This document shows positions 8,740 through 17,067 of a stretch of 64,000 nt of DNA, piece after piece (the first letter of the stretch is position 1; each line of letters begins with the position of its first letter). The notes under the pieces are model-generated. The model was given only the letters and a program-made list of their open reading frames with translations, searched no databases and was not told the DNA's origin. A program made the position numbers and the translations under genes. The stretch is from Mycolicibacterium neworleansense. GTDB taxonomy: Bacteria > Actinomycetota > Actinomycetes > Mycobacteriales > Mycobacteriaceae. The DNA lies in contig NZ_CWKH01000001.1 of NCBI RefSeq assembly GCF_001245615.1, positions 3,188,792 through 3,252,791 on the forward strand, written 5' to 3'.

Positions 8740-10400
8740 TGTTGGTCGCTTTCGCCGAGATCCTCGAACCCGCCGATGTGCACGTGGGCAGGCGGCTGAG
8801 CACGCTCGCCGAGGAGACCGATCCGTCGGTCATCTTGGCGCTGGCGCTGGCAGTGCGGGCGCTGCGCGGCGGTTCGGTATGTGTGGACCTGCGTTCGGTG
8901 GCCGAGCAGACCCAGTTGCCGCAGTTGCCGTGGCCCGATGCCGACGAGTGGCTGGCGGCCGTGGCGGCCAGCCCGCTGCTGGGCACGCCCCCGGTGCTGC
9001 GGTTGTTCGGAGACTTGCTCTACCTCGACCGGTACTGGTTGGAGGAACAGCAGGTGTGCGACGACGTGCTGGCCTTGGTGGGCGCGCGGCCTGGCGGTTC
9101 GGCGCCCGATGTGGCGCGGCTGTTCCCGCCCGGTTTCGAGGAGCAGCGGGCGGCGGCGAAAGTGGCGTTGTCGCAGGGGTTGACGGTGCTGACGGGCGGG
9201 CCGGGAACGGGCAAGACCACCACGGTGGCGCGGCTGTTGGCGCTGCTGGCCGAGCAGGCCGCGCTGGCCGGTCGCCCGTCGCTGCGGATCGCGCTGGCCG
9301 CGCCGACGGGTAAGGCCGCGGCCCGGCTGCAGGAGGCCGTGCAGCTTGAGGTGAGCCGGCTCGATGCCGTGGACCGGGAGCGGATCTCGGGTCTACAGGC
9401 CACCACGCTGCACCGGCTGCTGGGGCCGCGCCCGGATACGTCGTCACGGTTCCGTCATCACCGGGCAAATCGGTTGCCGCACGACGTGATCGTCATCGAC
9501 GAGACCTCGATGGTGTCGCTGACCATGATGGCCCGTCTGCTGGAAGCCGTGCGTCCGCAAACCCGGCTACTGCTGGTCGGTGATCCCGATCAGCTGGCCT
9601 CGGTGGAAGCCGGCGCGGTGTTGGCCGATCTGGTCGACGGGCTGGGCTCACGCGGGGTGGCGGCCCTGCAAACCTCGCACCGGTTCGGTGAGTCGATCGG
9701 CGCGCTGGCGTCAGCAATCCGGGCCGGCGACGCTTCAGCGGCGGTCGAGGTGTTGGCGGCCGGCGGCGAGCACGTCGAGTGGGTGTCGGCGGAGGCAGGC
9801 GAGCGGCTGCGGGAAGTGCTTGTGCCACATGCCCTTGCGCTGCGCCAGGCGGCGATCCTCGGGGATGGGCGTGCGGCGCTGGACATCCTCGACGAGCACC
9901 GGTTGTTGTGCGCGCACCGGCGTGGCCCGTCTGGCGTCGCGCAGTGGAACCGTCAGGTACAACGCTGGCTCGCCGAGGCGACCGGGGAGCCCATGTGGGC
10001 ATCGTGGTACGTGGGACGGCCAATCCTGGTGACGGCCAATGACTATGGGCTCAAGCTCTACAACGGCGACACCGGCGTCACGATCGCCACCCCGGACGGC
10101 CTGCGGGCCATCGTTGGTGGCACCGTGGGCGGGTCCGCGTCATTCGCGACGGGCCGGCTCACCGAGGTGGAGACCATGCACGCCATGACGATCCACAAGT
10201 CTCAGGGCAGTCAGGCCGATGAGGTGACCGTGCTGCTACCGCCGGAAGATTCCCGCTTGTTGACGAGGGAGCTCTTCTACACCGCCGTCACCCGGGCCAA
10301 GACGCGAGTTCGCGTGGTGGGGTCCGAAGCGGAGATCCGCGCGGCTATCGTCCGGCAGGCAGTCCGAGCGACCGGCCTGCGAAAGCGGCTGAAGCTCTAA
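8739..10400 (+). CDS. recD: RecD, alpha subunit of exodeoxyribonuclease V
   Basis: This is a 553-residue SF1B 5'-3' helicase subunit. Walker A is GGPGTGKT at residues 153-160 (Lys159), followed by the APTGKAAARLQEAV motif and the DEAx-type VIVIDETSMVS. LLLVGDPDQLASVEAG is motif III. The C-terminal block is MTIHKSQGSQADEVTVLLP, then LFYTAVTRAKTRV. ATG 8739 shares one base with the recB stop (TGATG), and GTG 8736 is the only close alternative. Gene order recC-recB-recD with overlaps at both junctions points to one transcript and fixed subunit stoichiometry. Confidence 0.95.
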   Translation: MLVAFAEILEPADVHVGRRLSTLAEETDPSVILALALAVRALRGGSVCVDLRSVAEQTQLPQLPWPDADEWLAAVAASPLLGTPPVLRLFGDLLYLDRYWLEEQQVCDDVLALVGARPGGSAPDVARLFPPGFEEQRAAAKVALSQGLTVLTGGPGTGKTTTVARLLALLAEQAALAGRPSLRIALAAPTGKAAARLQEAVQLEVSRLDAVDRERISGLQATTLHRLLGPRPDTSSRFRHHRANRLPHDVIVIDETSMVSLTMMARLLEAVRPQTRLLLVGDPDQLASVEAGAVLADLVDGLGSRGVAALQTSHRFGESIGALASAIRAGDASAAVEVLAAGGEHVEWVSAEAGERLREVLVPHALALRQAAILGDGRAALDILDEHRLLCAHRRGPSGVAQWNRQVQRWLAEATGEPMWASWYVGRPILVTANDYGLKLYNGDTGVTIATPDGLRAIVGGTVGGSASFATGRLTEVETMHAMTIHKSQGSQADEVTVLLPPEDSRLLTRELFYTAVTRAKTRVRVVGSEAEIRAAIVRQAVRATGLRKRLKL

Positions 10401-10546
10401 ACAGCGCGTCCGGCGAAAAATGCGCCGGAGATGAGGCCGATCGCGAGTGCCAGGGTAGGTAGGCCCATCGCCGCAGCCGTTACGACGCCGGCGACCGCGC
10501 CGATGCCGAGCACCAGCAGAAGTACGCCCACAAATGCACCGACCAT
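10397..10546 (-). CDS. Small two-helix membrane protein
   Basis: This is a predicted 49-residue protein beginning MVGAFVGVLLLVLGIGAVAG and consisting almost wholly of two hydrophobic segments. ATG 10546 was chosen because GGAAAGGG lies about 9 bases upstream. A TTG start at 10621 would add 25 residues including a CxxC-type pair (CDRC). Its stop overlaps the recD stop on the other strand, so the two genes converge. No family is recognised. The short length means it could be a chance frame, but the ribosome binding site and clean hydrophobic pattern support it. Confidence 0.5.
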   Translation of the reverse strand: MVGAFVGVLLLVLGIGAVAGVVTAAAMGLPTLALAIGLISGAFFAGRAV

Positions 10547-10706
10547 TGCACGCCCTTTCCTATGACAGCGATCACAATGTACATCGCCGGTGGGCTGAAT
10601 CACATACGGATCGCGCACCAATTTGGTTAACGATTCCGCGGCAAAATGTATAGCTGAGCTTGGTATATGCCTTGTTCGGCGCTTGTCAGCGAACTCGGGC
10701 GCAGGC

Positions 10707-11186
10707 CTATCCGGCGCCCGAGGCGCTCAGCGCTACGAGCACCAGCCCGGTGACGGTCACAAACGTCAGCAACGAGATCGCGAAGGCGCGTCCCCACCGG
10801 TGCCTGGGCGCGGCGAACGGCAACACGAGCGACCAGACGAGTCCCAGCGGGAGGTACATCAGGATGCCGAAGACGATCCCGTAACCATGCGGATCGCTGG
10901 CCGAGTCCGTGTCGAAGGCCGAACTCAGCATCACAAAGACGACCAGTGCCCAGAGCACCATCGCACCGCCGCCGATGAGCCCGGCGAAGCCGCGGATCGC
11001 GAGCGTGGTCTGGTATTGCCGCTTGGCCGCAGCGGATTGCTGGACATGGGCGTGGGGCGCGTAGGCCTGCGGGCCGTACCGGTCCACCCACTCATGCGGG
11101 TATTCCTCTGGTGGCGAATCCTCCACGGCAACCCCCGGCTCGGTGTTCTCCCCAGGATATGGGCGCAAACCTGGGGCGACGCACAC
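10707..11186 (-). CDS. Membrane protein with proline-rich N-terminus
   Basis: This is a 159-residue protein. The first 60 residues are soluble and rich in Pro, Glu and Tyr (SPPEEYPHEWVDRYGPQAY). Three hydrophobic segments follow, near residues 62-88, 101-125 and 134-157, with a basic loop (APRHRWGR) before the last. This layout is common among mycobacterial DUF4190/DUF2207-like small membrane proteins, but no family is certain. It begins 9 bases after the stop of the secreted hydrolase gene and is probably co-transcribed with it. Confidence 0.65.
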   Translation of the reverse strand: MCVAPGLRPYPGENTEPGVAVEDSPPEEYPHEWVDRYGPQAYAPHAHVQQSAAAKRQYQTTLAIRGFAGLIGGGAMVLWALVVFVMLSSAFDTDSASDPHGYGIVFGILMYLPLGLVWSLVLPFAAPRHRWGRAFAISLLTFVTVTGLVLVALSASGAG

Positions 11187-11195
11187 CGATTTCGC

Positions 11196-12767
11196 TCAGA
11201 CGGCGATCGCGACGGATTGGCCGGCCAGCGGTTCGTACACCGCGTATCGGAACAGGGCGTCGAGGAGCGGCCCTACCAGTCCGTCCCACGGTGTCGCCTG
11301 TACCGGGTCGGCCGAGGTGAACGGCAGCACCACCGCGGTGGCGGTGCCCGCTGAGGTCGGGATGTCGATGCTCTGCTGCGGCTCTCCGTGGATCCCGTCG
11401 TCGGTCCCGTTGAACATGTCGTTGATCCAGCCGGCCGAGATCGTCTTGACCGCTTCGGTGTTCTGCGGTTGCGAGAAGCCGGCGATGAAGTACTCGGCGA
11501 ATTGCAGGATCGGGTTGCCGCCGGTCATTCCGTCGATGTGGCGCCCGCCGACCAGCATAACGCCGTTGAACTGCCCGGGCCGGGCGGCCTGGAGTTCGTC
11601 GCCGACGGTGCCGTTGCGATTCCACACATAGCGTTCGGATGAAATCAGCAGTACGGGACGGTAATTGGCGCCGCTCAGCTGGTCCAGCGCGTCGGGCATG
11701 TCGTTGTGGGTGTCCACCGCGTCGAGCAGCACGATCCCCGCCAGATCGTCGACAGCACCGTTTTCGACCATGCGCCCGGCGGCGCCGGTGACCAGCATCC
11801 CGCCCAGAGAATGGCCGACGAGAACGAACTTGGCGGGCAATGTGACGGGGTGGCCTGCCGCCGCACTGGCGCTCGCGGTGAGTTCGGACCGGTCCTCGGC
11901 GAACAGGTCGGCCACGGACTGCTGCATCGGTTCTCCCCCGATCCATTCGCCGTCCGTGTCGAACAGGTTTGACGACAATGTGGGGACTACCACGATGCTG
12001 TTCGTCGACTCGGCCAGATAGGCCGCGGTGTAGCTGTACATCGGGCCGGTGGCCATGAAGCCATGCTGCAGATAGATCACGCCGGTGGCGGAGTCCGGGT
12101 CTTCGGGGAAATACCAGTCGGCGCGCACCGTCTGGTCGGTTCCCGGCATGTCGAGCGTCGACGTGCGCACCGTGACGGTGCTGCCCGGCGGGAGTGCCGG
12201 CGGACCCGAAAACACCTGCAGCGCAGCGCCGACCACGTTGAACACCAGTGATCCGACGATGTTGACCAGCGGTGCCGAATCCTGCCCGGTCGCCCGGGTT
12301 CTGATCGCCGCGGTGGGAACCTTGTCGGTGCGATCGGCGATCAGAGTGCGGCCCGGCGTGGCGATACGGTCGACGGCACCAGTGATCAAGGGCTTCTCCG
12401 CGGCGACATCGATGGCCTTCCGAATCTCTGGCATCAAACGCTTTGTCGAGAGCTTGGGCCGCGGAAGTGATTGCGCCGTCCGCAGAGTGGGCCGCCGGTC
12501 GAGGGCGCCGGTGAGCGCCGTGCGGGCCCTCGTCGCGATGTCGTCGACCCGACGCACCTTCTCCTTGCGCGGGCCCAGGCGTGCGGGCTTGTCGCGTCGC
12601 AATGACGGTTTGTCAGAGTCCTTGGCGGACTGCGTCGTTGAATCTCCGCTGCCGGGATCGGCCTGCGCCGGAGCAACTCCCACAGTCAACCCCATCCACA
12701 GGGCAACCACCAGCACACCCCACCCCAACGCCAGCACTACCCGGCCCGCACTCCCCCGTTTGGTCAC
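11196..12767 (-). CDS. Secreted alpha/beta hydrolase (lipase/esterase-like)
   Basis: This is a 523-residue exported protein. The signal segment VVLALGWGVLVVALWMGLTV ends at AQADP, and a long basic, disordered linker (residues about 40-165) follows. The alpha/beta-hydrolase domain starts around PPGSTVTVRTSTLDMPG. It has the oxyanion strand IYLQHGFMATGP and the nucleophile elbow VLVGHSLGG (Ser in G-H-S-L-G). Candidate acid and histidine residues are in LLDAVDTHND and GGRHIDGM. GTG 12767 gives the complete signal peptide. The domain resembles the lipase-like domain attached to some PE-family proteins, here with an ordinary signal sequence. The substrate is unknown, with lipid esters most likely. 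Confidence 0.8.
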   Translation of the reverse strand: MTKRGSAGRVVLALGWGVLVVALWMGLTVGVAPAQADPGSGDSTTQSAKDSDKPSLRRDKPARLGPRKEKVRRVDDIATRARTALTGALDRRPTLRTAQSLPRPKLSTKRLMPEIRKAIDVAAEKPLITGAVDRIATPGRTLIADRTDKVPTAAIRTRATGQDSAPLVNIVGSLVFNVVGAALQVFSGPPALPPGSTVTVRTSTLDMPGTDQTVRADWYFPEDPDSATGVIYLQHGFMATGPMYSYTAAYLAESTNSIVVVPTLSSNLFDTDGEWIGGEPMQQSVADLFAEDRSELTASASAAAGHPVTLPAKFVLVGHSLGGMLVTGAAGRMVENGAVDDLAGIVLLDAVDTHNDMPDALDQLSGANYRPVLLISSERYVWNRNGTVGDELQAARPGQFNGVMLVGGRHIDGMTGGNPILQFAEYFIAGFSQPQNTEAVKTISAGWINDMFNGTDDGIHGEPQQSIDIPTSAGTATAVVLPFTSADPVQATPWDGLVGPLLDALFRYAVYEPLAGQSVAIAV

Positions 12768-12907
12768 GCAGGCACGCTAACCGGCGGCATCGCCGTCGCG
12801 CAGGAAAATAGAACAAATTGGGAAAAATGTTCCTTTAATGCTGGATCGAGGAGCTCTCGGCTTCCGTCATACTGAAACCCCACAACGCCGTAGAGCAGGA
12901 CGATCGA

Positions 12908-13549
12908 TTGTCAGCACCAGTTCGACGCACCCGCGGACGGCCGGTGGGCGGGGGCAATACTGCCGAGCAGGCCCGCGAGCTGTTGATGGACGCCGCCGAG
13001 CATCTGTTCACCACTCGCGGATACCGAACCTCGACAATGGAAGTCATCGCCCACGAGGCCGGGTATTCGCGTACCGCGATCTACCGTCAGTTCGCCAACC
13101 GCAACGAGTTGATCGCAGCCATGGTGCAGCGCACCACTCAGCGCCACATGGCCTCGATCCTGGAGCGCATCCCCGCGGATGCCGGGCCCATCGACCTCCT
13201 GATCGAGAGCATGGTCATCGTGGCGACCGAGTTGGTCGCCGATCCGCTACTCAACACGATCGCCGACCAGACTCCCGATGGCACGATCGCGTCGTTGATC
13301 GCCAAGGACTCGGATCTGACGGACCTGGTGACCACCACCGTCGAGGCCATCATCGCCGACGACGCCGCCCAGTTCCGGCCCGGTCTGCACCCGCACGATC
13401 TGGCGCAGTTCATCATCGCGACGTCGCTGAGCTTCCTGGTGAAGGCCGTGCCCGTGCGCAACGATCCGGCGGTGGCACGGGACTACATCGAGACGTTCAT
13501 CCTGCCGGCGATCGTGAAGAAGCCACCGCCGCCGCGTCGCGTTTTCTGA
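12908..13549 (+). CDS. TetR-family transcriptional regulator
   Basis: This 213-residue protein has an N-terminal TetR helix-turn-helix: AAEHLFTTRGYRTSTMEVIA followed by HEAGYSRTAIYRQFANRNEL (residues about 24-66). The remaining two thirds is the helical ligand and dimer domain. The start is TTG 12908, with an AGCAGGA-type ribosome binding site at about 12893-12899. It is divergent from the secreted hydrolase at 12767. The 140-base gap is AT-rich and carries GGAAAAATGTTCC (12821-12833), a short near-palindrome that could be an operator for either gene. Confidence 0.85.
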   Translation: MSAPVRRTRGRPVGGGNTAEQARELLMDAAEHLFTTRGYRTSTMEVIAHEAGYSRTAIYRQFANRNELIAAMVQRTTQRHMASILERIPADAGPIDLLIESMVIVATELVADPLLNTIADQTPDGTIASLIAKDSDLTDLVTTTVEAIIADDAAQFRPGLHPHDLAQFIIATSLSFLVKAVPVRNDPAVARDYIETFILPAIVKKPPPPRRVF

Positions 13550-13558
13550 GCAGCAACC

Positions 13559-14440
13559 TCAGTCGAAGTAGTGCCCGCGGTCGAGATCCTCGAGCAGCCC
13601 GGCTTCGGATGGCTGCCAACCGAACCGTTCGCGGGTCAGCACGCTGGAGGTCGGGACGTCGAGGGCGAACATGCCGCCGATCCACCCGAAGTGCTCGAAG
13701 GCCTGTTCGGCCGGGACCGAGGTCACGGGGAGCCCGAGGTGGCGGCCGATGGTGGCGGCGATGTCCCGGCCTGCGATGCCCTCCTCGGCGACCGCGTGCA
13801 GAACCGTCCCCGTGGGCGCCTGCTCCAAGGCCAGCCGGAACAGCGGGGCGGCGTCGAGACGGTGGACGGCCGGCCACCGGTTGGCGCCGTCACCGATGTA
13901 GGCCGACACACCCTTTTCCCGGGCGATCTGGATCAGCCTGGGCACGAAGCCGTGATCGCCTTCGCCGTGCGTCGTCGGTGACAATCGCACGATCGAGGCC
14001 CGGACACCTTGGTCAGTGAAGGCCAGCGCCGCGGGTTCCGAGTGCCGGGGCAACCCGGGTTGAAACGCGTCGTTCTCGGTGAAGGTGCGCCCGGCGTTGT
14101 GACCGGCCACGCCGGAAGTGACGACCAGCGGTCGGCCCGAGCCCACGAGGGTCGAGCCGAGAACTTGGATGGCGCGACGGTCCAGCTCCCCGGCATCGGT
14201 GAAGTTGTCGAAGTCGTGATGAAAGGCCAGGTGAATCACACCGTCGCTGGCGCCGGCGGCGGCCCGCAGGCTGTCGTGGTCATTCAGATCGCCGCGATGG
14301 ACGCCGGCTCCGGTCGCGCGGATGTCGGCGGCCGAGGCGTCGGAGCGGGCCAGGCCGACGACGTCGTGCCCGTGCGCAACGAGATCGCGAACCACCGCGG
14401 TGCCGACGAAGCCCGATGCGCCGGTGACGAAAACCTTCAT
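13559..14440 (-). CDS. NAD(P)-dependent epimerase/dehydratase (extended SDR)
   Basis: This 293-residue protein starts MKVFVTGASGFVGTAVVRDL, the extended-SDR nucleotide-binding motif GxxGxxG. D-x-R-A follows the second strand (LARSDAS), and HRGDLNDHDSLRAAA is the adenine-binding block. The usual YxxxK is not obvious, since the region VIHLAFHHDF continues into a long atypical segment. It resembles the SDR_a5-like reductases often annotated as NAD-dependent epimerases or 3-beta-HSD-like. A strong GGAGGA ribosome binding site precedes ATG 14440. It is divergent from a TetR gene across a perfect inverted repeat, so it is almost certainly that regulator's target. Confidence 0.85.
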   Translation of the reverse strand: MKVFVTGASGFVGTAVVRDLVAHGHDVVGLARSDASAADIRATGAGVHRGDLNDHDSLRAAAGASDGVIHLAFHHDFDNFTDAGELDRRAIQVLGSTLVGSGRPLVVTSGVAGHNAGRTFTENDAFQPGLPRHSEPAALAFTDQGVRASIVRLSPTTHGEGDHGFVPRLIQIAREKGVSAYIGDGANRWPAVHRLDAAPLFRLALEQAPTGTVLHAVAEEGIAGRDIAATIGRHLGLPVTSVPAEQAFEHFGWIGGMFALDVPTSSVLTRERFGWQPSEAGLLEDLDRGHYFD

Positions 14441-14452
14441 GGAATCCTCCTG

Positions 14453-14498
14453 ATGTCAGTGACTGTCATCAGGTGAACGCGATGACAGTCACTGACAT
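14453..14498. promoter_or_regulatory. Perfect 18-base inverted repeat, TetR operator candidate
   Basis: The arm ATGTCAGTGACTGTCATC (14453-14470) is matched exactly by its reverse complement at 14481-14498, across a 10-base spacer. Each arm also contains the shorter dyad GTCA-GTGACTG. The repeat fills the gap between the two divergent starts (14440 and 14517), lying 12 bases from one ATG and 18 from the other. Binding here would block both genes, the classic arrangement of an autoregulated TetR repressor and its target. The arm length suggests a pair of dimers or a full site within each arm. Confidence 0.75.
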
Positions 14499-14516
14499 TC
14501 CCTAGGATCAGATTCC

Positions 14517-15080
14517 ATGAGCCGCTGGGAGCCCAACGCGAGTGACCGCCTGCAGGAGGCGGCCTTGCAGCTCTACCTTGAGCGCGGGTTCGACCAGAGC
14601 ACGGTCGCCGAGATCGCCGAGCGGGCCGGGCTGACCGAGCGCACCTATTTCCGCTATTTCGCCGACAAACGCGAGGCACTGTTCGGCGGACAGGCCATGC
14701 TCACCGAGATTCTGCTCGCCGGAATCGCCGACGCCCCGGCCGACGGCGCACCGCTCGACGTCATCGGTACCGCGCTGACCGCACTCGGGGCGATGTTCGA
14801 CGGCCGGCGCGACCATGCCCGGCGCCGGCAGTCGGTCATCGACGCCAACCCCGCGCTGCAGGAGCGTGAGCTGATCAAACTCGCCACCCTGTCCACCGCG
14901 ATGGCCGAAGCGCTACGTGACCGCGGCATCGACGATCCGGCGGCACAGTTGGCCGCCGAAACCGGGATGGCGGTGTTCAAGGTGGCATTCGGCCGATGGG
15001 TGCACGACAGCACCGCTGCCGGCCTGGCCGAGATCGTCACCTCGACGATGGATGACCTGAAGGCGTTGACCGCCCAGTAG
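14517..15080 (+). CDS. TetR-family transcriptional regulator
   Basis: This 187-residue regulator has a TetR helix-turn-helix near residues 10-55: QLYLERGFDQSTVAEIA, then ERAGLTERTYFRYFADKREA. The C-terminal part is the effector domain. It is divergent from the epimerase at 13559-14440 and shares the perfect inverted repeat at 14453-14498, so autorepression and control of the epimerase are likely. The effector is unknown. Confidence 0.9.
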   Translation: MSRWEPNASDRLQEAALQLYLERGFDQSTVAEIAERAGLTERTYFRYFADKREALFGGQAMLTEILLAGIADAPADGAPLDVIGTALTALGAMFDGRRDHARRRQSVIDANPALQERELIKLATLSTAMAEALRDRGIDDPAAQLAAETGMAVFKVAFGRWVHDSTAAGLAEIVTSTMDDLKALTAQ

Positions 15081-15089
15081 CCGCGACGC

Positions 15090-16343
15090 TCAGCGCAGGG
15101 CGCTGCCCTTGACCCATTCGGCCCAGGGCACCGACCAGTCGCCGTTGTTCTCGGGCTTCAGCGGATCCCCGCCGGTGTTGCGGATCTCGACGATGTCACC
15201 GGGCACCGAGAAGTTGTAGAACCACTCGGCGTTCTCGCCGCTGAGGTTCAGACAGCCGTGGCTGACGTTCTCCTTGCCCTGCGCCCAGATCGTCGAGTTC
15301 AACTGGTGCAGGTAGATGCCGTCGATGCTGATCCGCGTGGCCCACGGGATGGTGGTCTTGTAGCCCAGGCGCGAGTTGACCGGCAGGCCGTAGGTCGATG
15401 AGTCCATCACCACCGGATTGGCCTTGTCCATCACGGTGTAGACGCCGCGCGGGGTCCAGAAGCTCATCGTGGTGCCGCCGACGGTTTCGGTGCCGCCCAT
15501 GCCCATCGAGGTCGGCATGGTGCGCACCAGCTTGCCGTTCTCGTAGACCCGGACCTGCTTGTCGGTGTCGTCGGCGACGGTGACGTGCGAGGCGCCGATG
15601 GTGAAGGAGACCTTCTCGTCCTGCGCGCCGTAGAGATCGTCGCCGAGCTTGGCGCCGTAGATGCCGGCGTCGACGGTCACCTTGGTGCCCGGGGCGTAGT
15701 ACTTCTCCGGGCGCCAGTGCGCGGTCTGGTCATCGATCCAGTTCCACGCGCCGACGGCCTTGGGCTCGGTGATGACCCTCATCCGGTTCTCGGCGCTGGC
15801 CTTGTCGGTGACCGGCTCGTCGAACCGCGCGACGATCACCATGCCGACGCCGTAGGTGGCGCCGTCCTGCAGCGGGGCGTAGTTCGTCCCGTTGAGATAG
15901 ACGCGGGCCTGGTAGCCGGGGGTCACGGTACTGAACGAGACGGTCTTGCGGGTCGGCATGCCGCCGGGACCGCGCGCATCGACCTTGAGCGTGTAGGTGC
16001 GGCCATAGCCGAGCGTGGTGGTCGGCTTCCAGGTCCTGGCGTCGGGGGTGAGGACGCCGGGGATTTCCTTGCCCGCGTCGTTGAGCATCGTCACGCGCGC
16101 CACGGTGCCGGTGTCGGCGGTGACCATGATCCGGGCCAGCGGGTCGACCTCAGCGTCAGGCTTGGGGGTGATGGTCAGTTTGGCCGGCTCGGTGGGTGAG
16201 GGCTGCGGGACGCCTTGTGGCGGCGCGGCCAACGTCTGGCAGTGCTCGGCGCAGTCCGGCAGGGCCGAGACAACGACACCACCTGACACGGCCAACACAG
16301 CAAGTGCGACCGCGAGGTAGGCACGACGAACAGACGTCAACAT
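15090..16343 (-). CDS. L,D-transpeptidase (YkuD) with Ig-like domains
   Basis: This 417-residue exported enzyme makes 3-3 (DAP-DAP) cross-links in peptidoglycan. ATG 16343 gives an N-terminal anchor or signal segment (RRAYLAVALAVLAVSGGVVV). A longer frame from 16430 lacks support. Next come two Ig-like modules (about residues 60-260, e.g. KLTITPKPDAEVDPLARIMV). The YkuD catalytic domain starts near HVTVADDTDKQVRVYENGKL. The active site is SHGCLN with His362 and Cys364, and LHQLNSTIWAQG is the second conserved block. The order matches the mycobacterial Ldt enzymes targeted by carbapenems. Which paralogue this is cannot be assigned, and an ordinary lipobox is not clear. Confidence 0.9.
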   Translation of the reverse strand: MLTSVRRAYLAVALAVLAVSGGVVVSALPDCAEHCQTLAAPPQGVPQPSPTEPAKLTITPKPDAEVDPLARIMVTADTGTVARVTMLNDAGKEIPGVLTPDARTWKPTTTLGYGRTYTLKVDARGPGGMPTRKTVSFSTVTPGYQARVYLNGTNYAPLQDGATYGVGMVIVARFDEPVTDKASAENRMRVITEPKAVGAWNWIDDQTAHWRPEKYYAPGTKVTVDAGIYGAKLGDDLYGAQDEKVSFTIGASHVTVADDTDKQVRVYENGKLVRTMPTSMGMGGTETVGGTTMSFWTPRGVYTVMDKANPVVMDSSTYGLPVNSRLGYKTTIPWATRISIDGIYLHQLNSTIWAQGKENVSHGCLNLSGENAEWFYNFSVPGDIVEIRNTGGDPLKPENNGDWSVPWAEWVKGSALR

Positions 16344-16470
16344 CACTCCAATGTGGTTCGGCGAGGGCCATATTGATCGAGGTTCCGATCGTGCATCAAT
16401 CGTAACCGGAGCCCATGATCTTCCACACAAGGGCTACCCGCCGTAGGCGAGTCGTGATCGTCTCGTTGCC

Positions 16471-17004
16471 TCAGGTTCCGGCGCTGTCCAGATACGCCAT
16501 TGCCGCGGCCGGTTCCTCGGTGACGAACACCAGGTCGTCCAATGGCACGGGCAGGAACCCGTCCTGCTCCATCCGGCGCAGCTGGATCACCAGGCCGTCG
16601 TAGAAGCCGGCGGTGTTCAGCAGCACCACGGGCTTGTCGTGACGACGGTGCTTGCGTAACTCCAGGATCTCGGTGGCCTCATCGAGGGTGCCCAGCCCGC
16701 CGGCCATCACCACCAGTGCGTCGGAACGCGCCAACAGCGTCGCCTTGCGCTCGGCCAGATCTGCGGTGATCACCATTTCGTCAGCGCCCGGTCTGGCGTG
16801 CGAGCGCAGAAACTCGACCGAGATGCCCACCAGCCGGCCGCCGCTGTTCTGCACTTCGTCGGCCACGACTTTCATCAGCCCTTTGTCGGAACCGCCCCAG
16901 ACCAGGGTGTGGCCTGCCTTGCCGAGCAGTTCGGCGAAGGTGCGCGCCGGTTCGGTGTAGCGCTCATCGAGGTCGGCGGCCGAGAGGAAGACGCAGATGT
17001 TCAT
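16471..17004 (-). CDS. LOG-family Rossmann-fold nucleotide hydrolase
   Basis: This is a 177-residue TIGR00730/LOG-family protein. Members cleave cytokinin-riboside 5'-monophosphates or other nucleotide monophosphates to free base plus ribose phosphate. Diagnostic blocks are LVWGGSDKGLMKVVADEV and the catalytic MAGGLGTLDEATEIL (usual form PGGxGTxxE, here with Ala for Pro), followed by HDKPVVLLNTAGFYDGL. ATG 17004 is used, and a GTG three bases earlier is equally possible. It is divergent from prfC, 63 bases away. Confidence 0.85.
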   Translation of the reverse strand: MNICVFLSAADLDERYTEPARTFAELLGKAGHTLVWGGSDKGLMKVVADEVQNSGGRLVGISVEFLRSHARPGADEMVITADLAERKATLLARSDALVVMAGGLGTLDEATEILELRKHRRHDKPVVLLNTAGFYDGLVIQLRRMEQDGFLPVPLDDLVFVTEEPAAAMAYLDSAGT

Positions 17005-17067
17005 CACGCCCGATCATGCCCTCGATTACGGGTTTGCCCTCAAACCCCCATACCATCGCTAGTCGAC

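Noticed and set aside
10623..11354. Plus-strand frame of 243 residues
   Set aside because: It is antisense to two membrane-protein genes. Composition is dominated by Arg, Gln and Pro, typical of shadow frames.
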